A DNA stretch of 64,000 nt from Scytonema hofmannii PCC 7110 (GCF_000346485.2 NZ_KQ976354.1:248001-312000); one strand, 5' to 3'; positions 47,801 to 56,983 are shown, counted from the stretch's first letter. The notes: generated by a model from the letters alone, not told the origin. Numbers and translations: made by a program.

Positions 47801-48566
47801 GCTTAAATAAATCTCTATAACTCAGGCTGCCATTGGCTTTCTTTAAAGTATCTATTAAAAAGTAAGAAAATGCTCCCCTTGGTTCCTCATCCACGTAGTA
47901 TTCTTTCGCTGTCTCACTATCCCGACAAGCAGCCAGGACGATATGTTTTCCTTTTGGGAAGTTCCAACCACTGGGATTGTTTTCCGGGCTAAGGGTAGCC
48001 GAAAGTTTATCGGCTTCACTCAAGGAGAAAATAAAACTATCCAAAGGACGCTTGCGTTTGTCAGTGGAGGTTTTACGAATTGCTGTTTCTCCTTCTAGAT
48101 CGCCACGGGTGCCAGAACCGGAGTGACAGCAGTCTAAAATGATGGCAATGTGAGTTTTTTTTTCGGCTACCTCAGCGATTAGCTTTGCTAACTCCTTATC
48201 TGCCAAGTCCCAGCCTCCCAAACAGCGACTGTCATAACAGACTAAAGTTTCATCCAGTCGGTCTGGCTCGATAGCCCAAAACTCCTGTGGTGCTTGCTCT
48301 TGGCTACCATGCCCTGCATAGTAAAAGAAGGCAACATCTTCACAACTGGCTTGACACAAATGCTGCCTAAAACCATCAATGACAGCCTGACGGGTAGCAT
48401 CTTGATTTAAAAGCGTGCGAATATGAAGTTGATATCCATCTGTAGTGACCCGTCCTTGTAAATATTCTTGTATTGCTAGAATGTCGTTCACACAACCATT
48501 TAAAGGCGGAACAGGCTCAATGTATTCATCAATACCTACTAGCAGAGCATAGATACTACGGGTCAT
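44865..48566 (-). CDS. Caspase-like peptidase (C14) fused to alpha/beta hydrolase, membrane-anchored
   Basis: 1233 residues. Residues 1-270: caspase p20 fold with catalytic His86 (YYAGHGSQEQ) and Cys147 (ILDCCHSGSG). 280-700: long middle region with beta-rich linker, including a proline/arginine-rich stretch. About 870-1110: alpha/beta hydrolase or lipase-like domain with oxyanion IHGMIGNSQSW and nucleophile serine in AHSMGG (about 957) and PNAGVPWS nearby. Single C-terminal helix at about 1192-1213 (WWIFRLFGALVAAILSL). A caspase that may be activated at, or act on, the membrane together with its hydrolase. Target unknown. Very large for a single-gene caspase effector. Confidence 0.88.
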   Translation of the reverse strand: MTRSIYALLVGIDEYIEPVPPLNGCVNDILAIQEYLQGRVTTDGYQLHIRTLLNQDATRQAVIDGFRQHLCQASCEDVAFFYYAGHGSQEQAPQEFWAIEPDRLDETLVCYDSRCLGGWDLADKELAKLIAEVAEKKTHIAIILDCCHSGSGTRGDLEGETAIRKTSTDKRKRPLDSFIFSLSEADKLSATLSPENNPSGWNFPKGKHIVLAACRDSETAKEYYVDEEPRGAFSYFLIDTLKKANGSLSYRDLFKRTNALVRSQVDAQSPQIEATELSDLDQPFLGGAIAHRTPYFTVFYDRNYGWAIDGGAVHGISQPVGDETTILALFPFDTPTEELRQLSTAVGEATILEVMPQLSQVRISGVGDLNPEMTLKAVVTSLPLPSKGVLLEGELAGVELAHATLLTAARNQPSLYVREVATPETAEFKLLARDDKYLITRPADDRPLVAPILGYTNATSLQAIQRLEHITRWMNIAELSSPATSRIRPDAVEMLIYQQNGQPLSDLQIRLEYQQENGKWRQPTFKIKLKNTTQEPLYCALLDLNDRYAVTAELLDGGGIWLQPSGQVGDEASVNRGNPIYPSVPKQLWQNAGITEVKDILKLIVCTTEFDATLLEQPELDLPQRVSPTPRRGHGTLNRLMQRIPSRDLRSRPEEDEIYDDWVTSQISMTTVRPLHTTPIPRGDESAFLREDVRLYAHSEFRAKARLTTVTQSTRDLGNHMLPTILRADHPGVQPFQFTTSRGTDPGLSVLEFTEVENPSIVTPNNPLKVIVDIPLASNEQLLPISYDGEFFLPLGRACTTPEGKTEILLERLTEPISEGSRSLGGSIRIFFQKVVSQQLGLEFNDPILAVADVTPEGVVEYTTQIEQVKMRVAQAKRIVLYIHGMIGNSQSWVSSMHSAKVEVDGVEKPLAELYDLVLTYDYENLNISIEQNARFLKQKLQAVGLGDDRGKTLHIIAHSMGGLVSRWFIEQEGGNQVVQHLIMVGTPNAGVPWSTVQDWALATLSIGLNDLSEFTWSASAIGMLLKAINKFADGMETVDISLEQMHPSSQFLQKLAASPDPKIPYSIIAGNASIIPSALKADANQNSSPLERLMQKLFRKAVVVPFFSQPNDIAVTVKSIKSISMERNSQPQIQEVGCDRFGYFTESVGLTALSQAIVQALQNTSDFASTSTEAENTVVNNINDSPEKKPLKWWIFRLFGALVAAILSLQVLKQFNNTQPIHQTQPSQNLRE

Positions 48567-48831
48567 ATCTTATAGCTTAGTGGTTTGTAATTGTATGCAT
48601 ACATTAGAGACGCGATACGTCTAGAACTCAAGTATTGACAAAAATTTTATTATGTGCAGTATATAAGATTTTGATTTGAACTGTTTTTCAGATGCATTAC
48701 TTTGTCTCAATTAGAGCTTTCAGGTTGAGAATACATACACAATGTGAGAAACTGGCGAGAATATTGTAAATTTATATAAACTCGCCGTTTACCAGGATTA
48801 AATCCACAAAAGTTGAATTATGCAGGCAAAA

Positions 48832-49455
48832 TTAGTCAATCAGTTGTGGAGTGGGAATTTGGGTATCAATATATGCTTGAGATAGCGTAGGGATTGACCA
48901 GGTACCTTCACCAGCCTTGTATACTTTAGCAGGTTCAACATTCAATTCAATTGCACCAGTTGCAGGGTTGACTTTAGCAACAGATTGTGTACCATCAACA
49001 AACTTAACGGCGATGGGTTCAGCCAACTCTTGTGGTTGAGCATTCGGGCTGAGAGCTACCTGAGTCTGAGCAGGCAAATAGATGCCATCACAATCCCAAT
49101 CATCATCAGTGATTTTTCCTGCTCCTAAATAGTAGAGCTGAGTTGGAGATTTTTTTGGTTTATTGGCATATACAGCTAACGTCTTTCCAGTTTGATTGCG
49201 GCATTGTGCTCGTTTCGTCGCTGTTTCGATGATATTTTTCTGTAACTGTAATTGTGCCAGTCGTGTCTGAAATTCTTCGGGTGTATAGCCTGCTTGCTCT
49301 GGAGCATTTTGCACTCTCAGAAGTTCATTCAGCCCCTGAGTAACCTCAGCATAGTCAGCACCCTTGGTGAAATTTTTACCTGCCCAAGAAGGCTGAGCCA
49401 TCACCAAGTTCACGATAAACACAACAGCGACAAGAACAATTTTGATAAACTGCAT
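48832..49455 (-). CDS. Exported hypothetical protein
   Basis: 207 residues. Signal peptide (KIVLVAVVFIVNLVMAQPSW, cleavage after the SWA alanine). Mature part has cysteines in KRAQCRNQTGK and DDDWDCDGIYLPAQ that may pair. No domain recognised. Its signal peptide resembles that of the next gene to the right. The 265 bases before 48832 (48567-48831) carry no gene. Confidence 0.75.
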   Translation of the reverse strand: MQFIKIVLVAVVFIVNLVMAQPSWAGKNFTKGADYAEVTQGLNELLRVQNAPEQAGYTPEEFQTRLAQLQLQKNIIETATKRAQCRNQTGKTLAVYANKPKKSPTQLYYLGAGKITDDDWDCDGIYLPAQTQVALSPNAQPQELAEPIAVKFVDGTQSVAKVNPATGAIELNVEPAKVYKAGEGTWSIPTLSQAYIDTQIPTPQLID

Positions 49456-49725
49456 ATTTTTCTCCTTTGTTTGACATGAGTATGGGTTCTGACAAAAAAT
49501 GTGATGGGGAAGTTGGATGTTGCTTCATCCTTCAGTCAGCGACGGGAAATGCTTTTTTACATACTTTTGGATGAATTTTATTAACTTTTTAACTTAAAAC
49601 ATGGGATTTCGGTATTAATTTTACTACACTTGTGATGACTTTACTTTAAACTAGTGAATCAAGAATAACAAATAGTTTTAGTTGTTGATTGCATAAATTT
49701 AATTGATGAATTATTCAGTAAATCT

Positions 49726-50031
49726 TTAAACTTTCTCTTGAATAGGGTGAAACTTCTCCAGCTTGTTTGGATTTACCCAACGATTGATAAATTCGTGGTT
49801 TTTGCGGATTTTGATTTGTACTTGCTTGTCGCTTAACTTCACGACTTCAGCAGGAATTTTGTGAACTTCATCAAAGTCGGCACGAGCTTTGTAAAGCCAA
49901 ATGACTTTCTGTCCTACTTCAAAATCATCAGCATCTTTAACCAAGGAAGGAGTTTTTGCCCAAGAGGGGAAAGCGATGACTAGGTTCAGCACAAGCACTA
50001 AGACCACTAAAAAGACTCGAAAAAGTTTCAT
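49726..50031 (-). CDS. Exported small hypothetical protein
   Basis: 101 residues. Signal peptide (VFLVVLVLVLNLVIAFPSWA). Mature part VGQKVIWLYKARADFDEVHK ... AEVVKLSDKQVQIKI is an SH3- or Tudor-like strand pattern. Not identified. Starts 14 bases after the CadD-like gene stop, so probably in one transcript with it. Confidence 0.75.
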   Translation of the reverse strand: MKLFRVFLVVLVLVLNLVIAFPSWAKTPSLVKDADDFEVGQKVIWLYKARADFDEVHKIPAEVVKLSDKQVQIKIRKNHEFINRWVNPNKLEKFHPIQEKV

Positions 50032-50044
50032 GGTTTTTTAAGGA

Positions 50045-50749
50045 TTACAAACTTTGAGTTTTGAATTTTGAATTTTGAATGGTTTTGATCAGTCCCATTA
50101 AACTCAAGCAAATAGCTATTAAGGTAATTGGAGTTAGGGAGGCACTATCTAAAATAATAAACACACCCAAGCCTATCAAGACAAACGGTACAAGATTATT
50201 ACCATAGCGGTTTAGGAGATTAGCGATCGCAGGTTTGCAGGTAAGTTTGTACGTTAGAGTACACCAAACACCAACCAGTAATAAGAAGACTGCAATAATG
50301 ACTAACAGATCCCCAAGGGTAGAGTGAGCAAACAATGGCATATAAATTCCCACATTGTCACTGCCATTAGCGATGGTAATAGCTGCCACACTATAAGTTT
50401 GGGGAGACAGGAAACCAACAAAGGCAGAAGAATGAGTCAACTCGGATTCTGACTGACTTTGAGATGGTGAATCGCTGTCTGGATTGAGCAGACGATTTAG
50501 TCCAATGGAGATCGGGACTAAACCTAGCAACCCAATCCATTGGGATGGTACAACTAAACCTCCGAAAAAACCAACTAAGCTGGCAACCACCAAAGTACAA
50601 AAGCCCAGGTACTGACCAATGACAATGTGCCGACGCCGGAATGTTGCATTTACCTGCGAAAATAACAGTGTCAGGATAACTAAATCATCCAAGTTTGTGG
50701 CTGTAAAAGCTGTAATTCCAGTAGGGATAGCGGTAACAAGTGAGTGCAT
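50045..50749 (-). CDS. CadD-family cadmium resistance transporter-like protein
   Basis: 234 residues with about six helices. FTATNLDDLVILTLLFSQV and ANGSDNVGIYMPLFA carry the conserved acidic/N motifs (N-D-D and D-N) of the CadD (PF03596) transporters. Could export Cd or another cation, or a small solute; the family also includes proteins of unknown substrate. Likely first gene of an operon with the small exported protein. Confidence 0.85.
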   Translation of the reverse strand: MHSLVTAIPTGITAFTATNLDDLVILTLLFSQVNATFRRRHIVIGQYLGFCTLVVASLVGFFGGLVVPSQWIGLLGLVPISIGLNRLLNPDSDSPSQSQSESELTHSSAFVGFLSPQTYSVAAITIANGSDNVGIYMPLFAHSTLGDLLVIIAVFLLLVGVWCTLTYKLTCKPAIANLLNRYGNNLVPFVLIGLGVFIILDSASLTPITLIAICLSLMGLIKTIQNSKFKTQSL

Positions 50750-50788
50750 TTCTATTTCTCCTCAATCTTCTTGCTAGCGATGTCTGAG

Positions 50789-50968
50789 CTAGATGTGGTC
50801 TATATCTGCAAAGACTTGTGTTTCACAGGGCTTTGGGCATTGGCTATCATCTCTTTCAAACTTTTTTCTGCCATCAATGCCCTCAGCAGAACTGTCTTCT
50901 TCAAGTGCAAAGGCTATAATTACACCCAGAGAACGGACTTCATCAAAGTAAATATTCTTTTTTCTCAA
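50789..50968 (-). CDS. Possible short ORF or gene tail, unknown
   Basis: 59 codons with a TTG start: RKKNIYFDEVRSLGVIIAFA, then EEDSSAEGIDGRKKFERDD and CPKPCETQVFADIDHI. Composition is protein-like but no ATG or ribosome site. May be the end of a lost gene. The rest of 50750-51102 shows only a HIP1-rich repeat at 51045-51072. Confidence 0.3.
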   Translation of the reverse strand: MRKKNIYFDEVRSLGVIIAFALEEDSSAEGIDGRKKFERDDSQCPKPCETQVFADIDHI

Positions 50969-51102
50969 AATCTTTAAGAGAGTCTAGAGCCTAACCTAAA
51001 AACGTATCGATTCGGTGTAACATTACGATTCTCATAGCGATAAGCCGGGTACGGCTTGCGCTTCGCGATCGCAGGGATGAAACAAGTACTGGTGGCTCAA
51101 TC

Positions 51103-51766
51103 TTACCAACGAATCAACTCTTCAGCCACTTTGCGATCGTCATCTATTTGTTGCTCAACACTCGAAAGCTTATTATGGGAAGCTGACTTCAGGAATTTGT
51201 GATTGGTTTGAACATTACTTCCTTTGACTAAATGGACTTTAACCTCTTGAGATTCAGTCACTAAAGCGACTTTCATCTCATTCAGAGCTTGTTGTTGCTC
51301 TTTGATAATTTGTGTTAGTTCGTTTAACTTTTGAGCGTGAAATTCATCCAATTTTTCATGCAACAGTTCAATATTTTGTCCGGCTCTGAGATTCACTTGG
51401 TGGTCAATTTCAGCATTTCTGCGATCGGTATCAGATTGGCGATTCTGACTCATCAAGACTACAGGGGCTGTGTAGGCTGATGCAAAGGAAAACACTAAGT
51501 TCAGCATCATGAATGGTGACTCATCCTTTGTGAGGTACTCCAGGCATAGCATTCAAACCTACCCATCCTGCCAAAATTGCACTTTGACTAATGAGAAATC
51601 CCCAAGAACCTACTTGGGAAGCTAATTTATCTGCAAGGCGCTGTCCCCTCGTCAATTCTTGAGTTGGTGTGTTTTGGGTTACCGATCGCTCTTTCTCCAC
51701 AACAGAGGAATTTTGAACGGCTTTTGTATCAACAGTGTTTGATAATGTTTTCTTTGTCAGCTTCAT
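51103..51766 (-). pseudogene. DUF1003 membrane protein, frameshifted
   Basis: Frame 1 (51766 down to about 51535): TRGQRLADKLASQVGSWGFL and SAILAGWVGLN, first helix. Frame 2 (from about 51530): SPFMMLNLVFSFASAYTAP, LMSQNRQSDTDRRNAEIDHQVNLRAG, the DUF1003 signature, then a coiled-coil tail. A one-base shift near 51530 joins them. Either a broken gene or a sequencing error. Confidence 0.85.
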
Positions 51767-52116
51767 CTTGCACCTCGGCGTTTTTCTTGTGTTTTACCTT
51801 ATGTCTCTTAATGTACGCCGACCCAACGATAAGAGCAAATACTCTTTGTTTTCAAAACGATAGATAAAATTGATGGTGCAACTTTTGCTCAAGGCTAGAC
51901 AGACTGTTTCTCTTTTTGACCTCAAGCAAATTATAGCGTTGCTAAATATCCAGTCTGCATAAGTAGGACAATTTATTGTATCGACGACCACCTGTTTTGG
52001 TATTATCAATTGACAGTTTTTTGGAATGAAAACCAACAAATAAAGATAAAATGGGAAGCAAACTTAAATCACCTTGAGCAATCAATGTATGAATCCAAGT
52101 TTTACCCGCAAGATTT

Positions 52117-52204
52117 GCCCTCACCCTAGCCCTCTCCCAAAGGGAGAGGGGACAAGAATTCTAGCTCCCTTCTCCCAAAGGGAGAAGGGTTGGGGATGAG
52201 GGCA
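52117..52204. repeat. Tandem CCCTCTCCCAAAGGGAGAGGG-type palindromic repeat
   Basis: Two hairpins: CCCTCTCCC-aaa-GGGAGAGGG and CCTTCTCCC-aaa-GGGAGAAGG, between TGCCCTCACCC and GGGATGAGGGCA arms. A well-known cyanobacterial dispersed repeat. Confidence 0.9.
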
Positions 52205-52267
52205 ATTCATACTGTTATTCAGCAACGCCTTTCCTCCTTGAGAAAACGATTTTTTCTTACAAATGGT

Positions 52268-52285
52268 ATGATTATCATTAATCAT
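52268..52285. promoter_or_regulatory. Perfect dyad ATGATTA-tcat-TAATCAT near the caspase start
   Basis: 7-bp arms, 4-base centre, ending 10 bases before the ATG at 52296. Resembles a Fur-type operator in AT content and TGAT...ATCA order, but the site is too close to the start to be a usual -10. May act on translation or as a repressor site. Confidence 0.35.
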
Positions 52286-52295
52286 CCCTAAAACT

Positions 52296-55200
52296 ATGTT
52301 TTCCCGAAATGTAGCATTGATAATTGGTATTAACGATTACACTAACGGCATTTCTCCCCTACAGAATGCCGTTAACGATGCTAAAAAACTGGTGGAGATT
52401 CTGCGCGAACAACATGAATATCGAATTTGGGTCTGTTTAAACCAAGTTGCCACCCTGCACAACCTCAACAAATTACTGGCAGAAACTCTTCCCCAACAAG
52501 TGACAAAGGATGACCGTCTCTTATTTTACTTTGCAGGTCATGGAATTGCTCTTAACGGTGATGATGGTCCACAAGGTTATTTAATTCCTCAAGATGCCAA
52601 GCTGGGCGATATCAACACTTACCTGTCAATGGTTCAGTTGCACGAATATTTAAGTCAACTCCATTGTCGCCATTTTTTGGGAATCCTTGACTGCTGTTTT
52701 GCAGGTGCTTTTAAATGGTCGAGTAACAGAGATTTGTTAACAGCCCCAGAGGTGATTCACCAGGAAAGATATGACCGCTTTATTACCGATCCTGCTTGGC
52801 AAGTCATAACGAGTGCTGCCTATGACCAAAAAGCTTTAGATGCTTTTAATTTTAATACAGAACGTGGCAAGGCTGGCAATCATTCCCCTTTTGCTGCGGC
52901 ATTAATCGAAGCGCTAGCAGGTAAAGCTGATGCTTATCCTCCTTCTACCAATGGTCAACCCCCAGGAGATGGGGTGATTACTGCTACTGAGCTTTACTTG
53001 TATCTCCGTGATATCGTAGAACCAGCCACACAAGGACGACGCCAACGGCAAACACCAGGGATTTGGCCCCTGAAGAAGCACGACAAAGGGGAGTATATTT
53101 TCTTGACTCCGGGACATATACTCAACTTACCACCTGCACCACCGTTGGATGTGTCAAAAAATCCCTACCGAGGTTTGGAATCATTTGAAGAAGAACACAG
53201 CCAACTGTTTTTCGGGAGAACTCAACTGGTAGAAAAGTTACAGAATTTGGTCAAAACTCAACCGCTCATAGTGCTGTTAGGTGCTTCAGGTTCGGGTAAG
53301 TCTAGCTTGGTGAAAGCAGGATTAATTCCCCAATTACGGCAAGACAAAACGGAGAAATGGTATATTTTGTCACCCATCCGTCCTGGTGAGGCTCCCTTGC
53401 AAGCGTTAAACCATGCTTTGAAAAATGCTCAATTGCCAGAAGTCGCAGCCCAAAACCCACAAAAAACTCTGGCGATGAGCATTGATGCTTGGGCGAAAAA
53501 TCACCCCAACTCTAAGTTATTAGTGTTTATTGACCAAAGTGAAGAAATTGTCACACTGTGTCAAAATGAGGATGAGCGTAAAGAGTTTCTTCAAGAGATA
53601 CTCAAGGCGGTTAATACCCATAACCAGAGATTGCGGGTCATACTCTCTTTACGTTCTGACTTTGAACCCCAACTAAGAGATGCAGGTTTACAGTTTGTTC
53701 CCACAATCCTAAAAGTTGGAAACACCGTGCTGAAAAATCGCTGGCAAAGCGGACGATTTATTGTATCGGCGATGACACGAGCCGAACTGCGCCAAGCCAT
53801 TGAGAAACCAGCAGAAACACGGGTGATGTTTTTTCAGCCCGACGAATTAGTAGAACAACTGATTGATGAAGTGGCGGATATGCCGGGAGCATTACCTCTG
53901 CTGTCTTTTGCCTTGAGCGAACTTTATCTCAAGTATTTAAAGCGACAAAGGGATGCACAAAATAAAGGTATAACGATTGACCGAGCGCTCACTCAAGAAG
54001 ATTATCAAGATTTAGGAGGGGTGATTCAGTCACTGACTCAAAGGGCTGATGAAGAATATGAAGCGCTTGTGAAAGAGAACCCCGCTTATGCTCAGATTAT
54101 CCGCCAAATGATGCTGCGGATGGTTGCCCTGGGTGGAGGTGAATTAGCACGCAGACGAGTCCCGTTATCGGAACTGGAATATCCGCAACAGAAAAACCAT
54201 TTCGTGAAAGAAGCCATTGAGCGCTTTACGAATGCCCGCCTACTTGTTAAAGGAGAAGATGCTGAAGGGAATCCTTATGTAGAACCAGCTCATGATGCTT
54301 TGGTGCGGGGATGGCAGAAGTTGCTGGCATGGAAGCAAGAGGATGAGGAAAGTTTAATTTTGCAACGGCGTTTGACTCCATCTGCAATGGAGTGGAAAAT
54401 GCTTGAAAGCAAACAACAATCATTCGGTTTTCAAACCAAGATTGATTGGTTGGATCGCAACCTCTACGGTGTCAAAAACTTGTTGAACATCATGACTCAA
54501 TTGGTTCAATCCGGGCGGCGATCGCACAATCATCAAGAGCGCTCCAGAGAGAACCCAGTACAGTTTTTGTGGAATAGCAATCCCTATCTTGATGTCTTGA
54601 ATGAGCAACTTAAGTCCAGTAACAACTGGTTTAACCAGGTTGAAGTTGAGTTTGTTCAGCGAAGCGTTTTGCAAAAACGCAAAAATTCAGCTTGGCGTTG
54701 GCGCATTACCTTTGGTGTCATGTTAGGGTTAAGTGGACTAACGCTTTTAGCTCTCATCGGTCAAAGGCAAGCACTTGACGAAGAAATTATTGCCGAGCGA
54801 CAATCTTCAGAAACATATTTGCAATCAAATCAGCCGGTTCTAGATGCATTAGTGAGTGGTTTACGAGCAGGTAAATTACTCAATCATTGGCTGCTGCAAG
54901 TAGCTAAACCAAGCGAACAACAGCAAATTCAAATTACCCGGACGCTGCGAAAAGCATTTTACACAGTGCGTGAAGACAGTCATTTGGTTGTCAATAAAGG
55001 TAAGATTGCAAGTGTCTTTTGGAAGAAAGGTCAGTTATTGCTGGCAACATGGGAAAATAATGGTACTGTCAGCATTTTGGAAAGAAACCAAGGACAGCTA
55101 GCTGAAATAAATGTACCACCAAACTCAGTGACAAAAGTTGCTTTTAGTCACGATGGCAGTCGAGTGGCGATCGCTCGTAAAGATGGAATAATTCTCTTGT

Positions 55201-56771
55201 GGGATTGGAGAAAGACAGCATTGCCGAGGGAATTGAAGGCACATGAAGCTGAGGTAACAGATGTTGTATGGAGTCCAGATGGCAGTCGATTTGCAAGTCT
55301 GACAGCTTCGGGAGTTGCCCGTATTTGGGACAGTTTTGGTAACAAGTTGCAGGAATTTAACAAACCGCAAACTGAAGTTGTGGGTATTAGTTTTGACTTA
55401 AATAATCAATTTCTACGGCTCACAATTGGTCGAGACAATCGTATTGTCTGCTTGTGGGGTTCGAGGGGACGAGAGTTAGAAAAGTTCACTGCTCTGACTA
55501 GAATTAAGAAGGCAACAATGAGTCCTGATGGCAAGCCAATAGCTATTACTTATACATCTGAGCAAAACGGTGTCTCGAGTTGGTTGTGGAACTGGGAAGA
55601 GAAAAAACTACACCCTTTGGGGAACGATGTTCTTGTCAGTTTTAGCCTTGATGGCAGACTGTTAGCAACAACAGGGTTTGATGATGGCACTGTTAGGTTA
55701 AGAAATTGGTTTGGCGAACAGGAAGGACAAGAATTTCAAGGGCATCAAAGCCAAATTAGTAGTCTCAATTTTCGGTCTGATGGTGAATTGCTAGCGACTG
55801 GAAGTAATGACGGTAAAGTGAAATTATGGAGGGTGCAGCCTCCACAGTTAAGCTTATTCAAACAACTTCCTCTTAAAGTGACAAGTGCTAGCTTTAACTC
55901 AAACGGTACACAGATTGCTACCCTAGGAACCGATGGTAAAATCCGTATTTTAGATTTGTCAGGCAACTCATTGAAAGTATTTTCAAGTGAATACGACTTA
56001 AAAGGGAAGTTAAGTTGGAGTCCGAATGGCAAGCAATTAGCGGTTGCGGATAAAGGGAAAATCCTCCTTTTAGATGCATCTTCGGGTAAACAAGAGGGTG
56101 AATTACCAGGACAATACGAAGCTGTTAGTCTTTTGCGCTTTAGCCCTAATAGCCAGAAATTAGCGCTGATGGAAAAGAATCGGATTATTCGCACCTTTAA
56201 TTTGTCCAACAAAACAGAAGAAATACCATTTACGTGGTATGAAAACATTCCCCTCAGCACTGTAGTTTGGCGTCAAGATGACAACCAAGTGAAGCTATTT
56301 GTGGGTGTGATTGAAGAAAACGAGAATTCAAAAGCTAGGAGTATCCGTATGTGGGATATAAAAACAAGTCAACAAATTGCTATTTCATTCCACAAATATT
56401 TGCGTGATTTCAAGAGCATTCATTTTAATAATGACGGAACTTTAGCAGCGGTTGCTAAACCCGATGCAACTGTTAGCATTTGGTATATGGAAGGAGATAA
56501 GATGGGAGAATTGAAAGCGGATACACCCAGTCTTCAAAGTGTTAGCTTCAGTCCCAGGGGAAATGTGTTGGCTGTCATTGCTAGCGATGGAACAATGAAG
56601 TTGTGGGAGCTTGGAGACTTAAACAAACTGATGGTAATGGGGTGCGATCGCTTGCGTAACTATCTTGAGAAGAACGCCAATGTTAATGAGGGTGTTAGCG
56701 AAGCCATTCCCGAAAGGCAGGAGGCTCGCCATCTTTGTAGTGATATTGGTAAGAAAAAATTATCAGACTAA
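52296..56771 (+). CDS. Caspase-like peptidase + STAND NTPase + WD40 propeller
   Basis: 1491 residues. Caspase (1-250): His82 in FYFAGHGIAL and Cys134 in ILDCCFAGAF. STAND NTPase (about 290-750): NPYRGLESFEEEHSQLFFGR lead-in, Walker A GASGSGKSSLVKAG at about 328, Walker B VFIDQSEE at about 410. A transmembrane-like helix at about 800-822 (WRITFGVMLGLSGLTLLALI). C-terminal WD40 repeats at about 890-1460 (KLWRVQP, RLRNWFG, MKLWELGDL). STAND proteins use the NTPase as a switch set by the propeller, then activate the effector; here the effector is the caspase. Typical of cyanobacterial programmed-death proteins, target unknown. Confidence 0.93.
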   Translation: MFSRNVALIIGINDYTNGISPLQNAVNDAKKLVEILREQHEYRIWVCLNQVATLHNLNKLLAETLPQQVTKDDRLLFYFAGHGIALNGDDGPQGYLIPQDAKLGDINTYLSMVQLHEYLSQLHCRHFLGILDCCFAGAFKWSSNRDLLTAPEVIHQERYDRFITDPAWQVITSAAYDQKALDAFNFNTERGKAGNHSPFAAALIEALAGKADAYPPSTNGQPPGDGVITATELYLYLRDIVEPATQGRRQRQTPGIWPLKKHDKGEYIFLTPGHILNLPPAPPLDVSKNPYRGLESFEEEHSQLFFGRTQLVEKLQNLVKTQPLIVLLGASGSGKSSLVKAGLIPQLRQDKTEKWYILSPIRPGEAPLQALNHALKNAQLPEVAAQNPQKTLAMSIDAWAKNHPNSKLLVFIDQSEEIVTLCQNEDERKEFLQEILKAVNTHNQRLRVILSLRSDFEPQLRDAGLQFVPTILKVGNTVLKNRWQSGRFIVSAMTRAELRQAIEKPAETRVMFFQPDELVEQLIDEVADMPGALPLLSFALSELYLKYLKRQRDAQNKGITIDRALTQEDYQDLGGVIQSLTQRADEEYEALVKENPAYAQIIRQMMLRMVALGGGELARRRVPLSELEYPQQKNHFVKEAIERFTNARLLVKGEDAEGNPYVEPAHDALVRGWQKLLAWKQEDEESLILQRRLTPSAMEWKMLESKQQSFGFQTKIDWLDRNLYGVKNLLNIMTQLVQSGRRSHNHQERSRENPVQFLWNSNPYLDVLNEQLKSSNNWFNQVEVEFVQRSVLQKRKNSAWRWRITFGVMLGLSGLTLLALIGQRQALDEEIIAERQSSETYLQSNQPVLDALVSGLRAGKLLNHWLLQVAKPSEQQQIQITRTLRKAFYTVREDSHLVVNKGKIASVFWKKGQLLLATWENNGTVSILERNQGQLAEINVPPNSVTKVAFSHDGSRVAIARKDGIILLWDWRKTALPRELKAHEAEVTDVVWSPDGSRFASLTASGVARIWDSFGNKLQEFNKPQTEVVGISFDLNNQFLRLTIGRDNRIVCLWGSRGRELEKFTALTRIKKATMSPDGKPIAITYTSEQNGVSSWLWNWEEKKLHPLGNDVLVSFSLDGRLLATTGFDDGTVRLRNWFGEQEGQEFQGHQSQISSLNFRSDGELLATGSNDGKVKLWRVQPPQLSLFKQLPLKVTSASFNSNGTQIATLGTDGKIRILDLSGNSLKVFSSEYDLKGKLSWSPNGKQLAVADKGKILLLDASSGKQEGELPGQYEAVSLLRFSPNSQKLALMEKNRIIRTFNLSNKTEEIPFTWYENIPLSTVVWRQDDNQVKLFVGVIEENENSKARSIRMWDIKTSQQIAISFHKYLRDFKSIHFNNDGTLAAVAKPDATVSIWYMEGDKMGELKADTPSLQSVSFSPRGNVLAVIASDGTMKLWELGDLNKLMVMGCDRLRNYLEKNANVNEGVSEAIPERQEARHLCSDIGKKKLSD

Positions 56772-56983
56772 AAATCTCGATCTTTCCCAGGAGAACGAGA
56801 AGACACTCCTCTTATAGAACGAGAAGGCGAGTCATCAGTTCTATCGGATTCTACTTTTTCTTTTTTAGGAGGAGTTACTGTTGCCTGAGATTTAGAGTTG
56901 TCTTCTTCTAAGGGTTTAGTTTCGTCATATGTATCAATTGGTACTTGATTTTCCGTTATTTTTTTAGGCTCTGTATTTTCCAT
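56768..56983 (-). CDS. Small disordered hypothetical protein
   Basis: 71 residues, very rich in E, K, T, S, P (TENQVPIDTYDETKPLEEDN, then PPKKEKVESDRTDDSPS). No fold expected. Convergent with the caspase-WD40 gene (4-bp overlap). Upstream (57098-57149) is one AAGTCAGT box set, though oriented away from it. Uncertain but protein-like. Confidence 0.45.
   Translation of the reverse strand: MENTEPKKITENQVPIDTYDETKPLEEDNSKSQATVTPPKKEKVESDRTDDSPSRSIRGVSSRSPGKDRDF

Larger units (their letters stand above)
51767..52295. other. Gap upstream of the caspase-WD40 gene
   Basis: 529 bases. Short frames on the minus strand (51794-52039, 51942-52124) are not convincing. Contains the repeat at 52117-52204 and the dyad at 52268-52285. 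Confidence 0.45.

Noticed and set aside
51794-52124. Two minus-strand frames of 60-81 codons
   Set aside because: AT-rich, overlapping each other in different frames, partly in a repeat; no similarity recognised.
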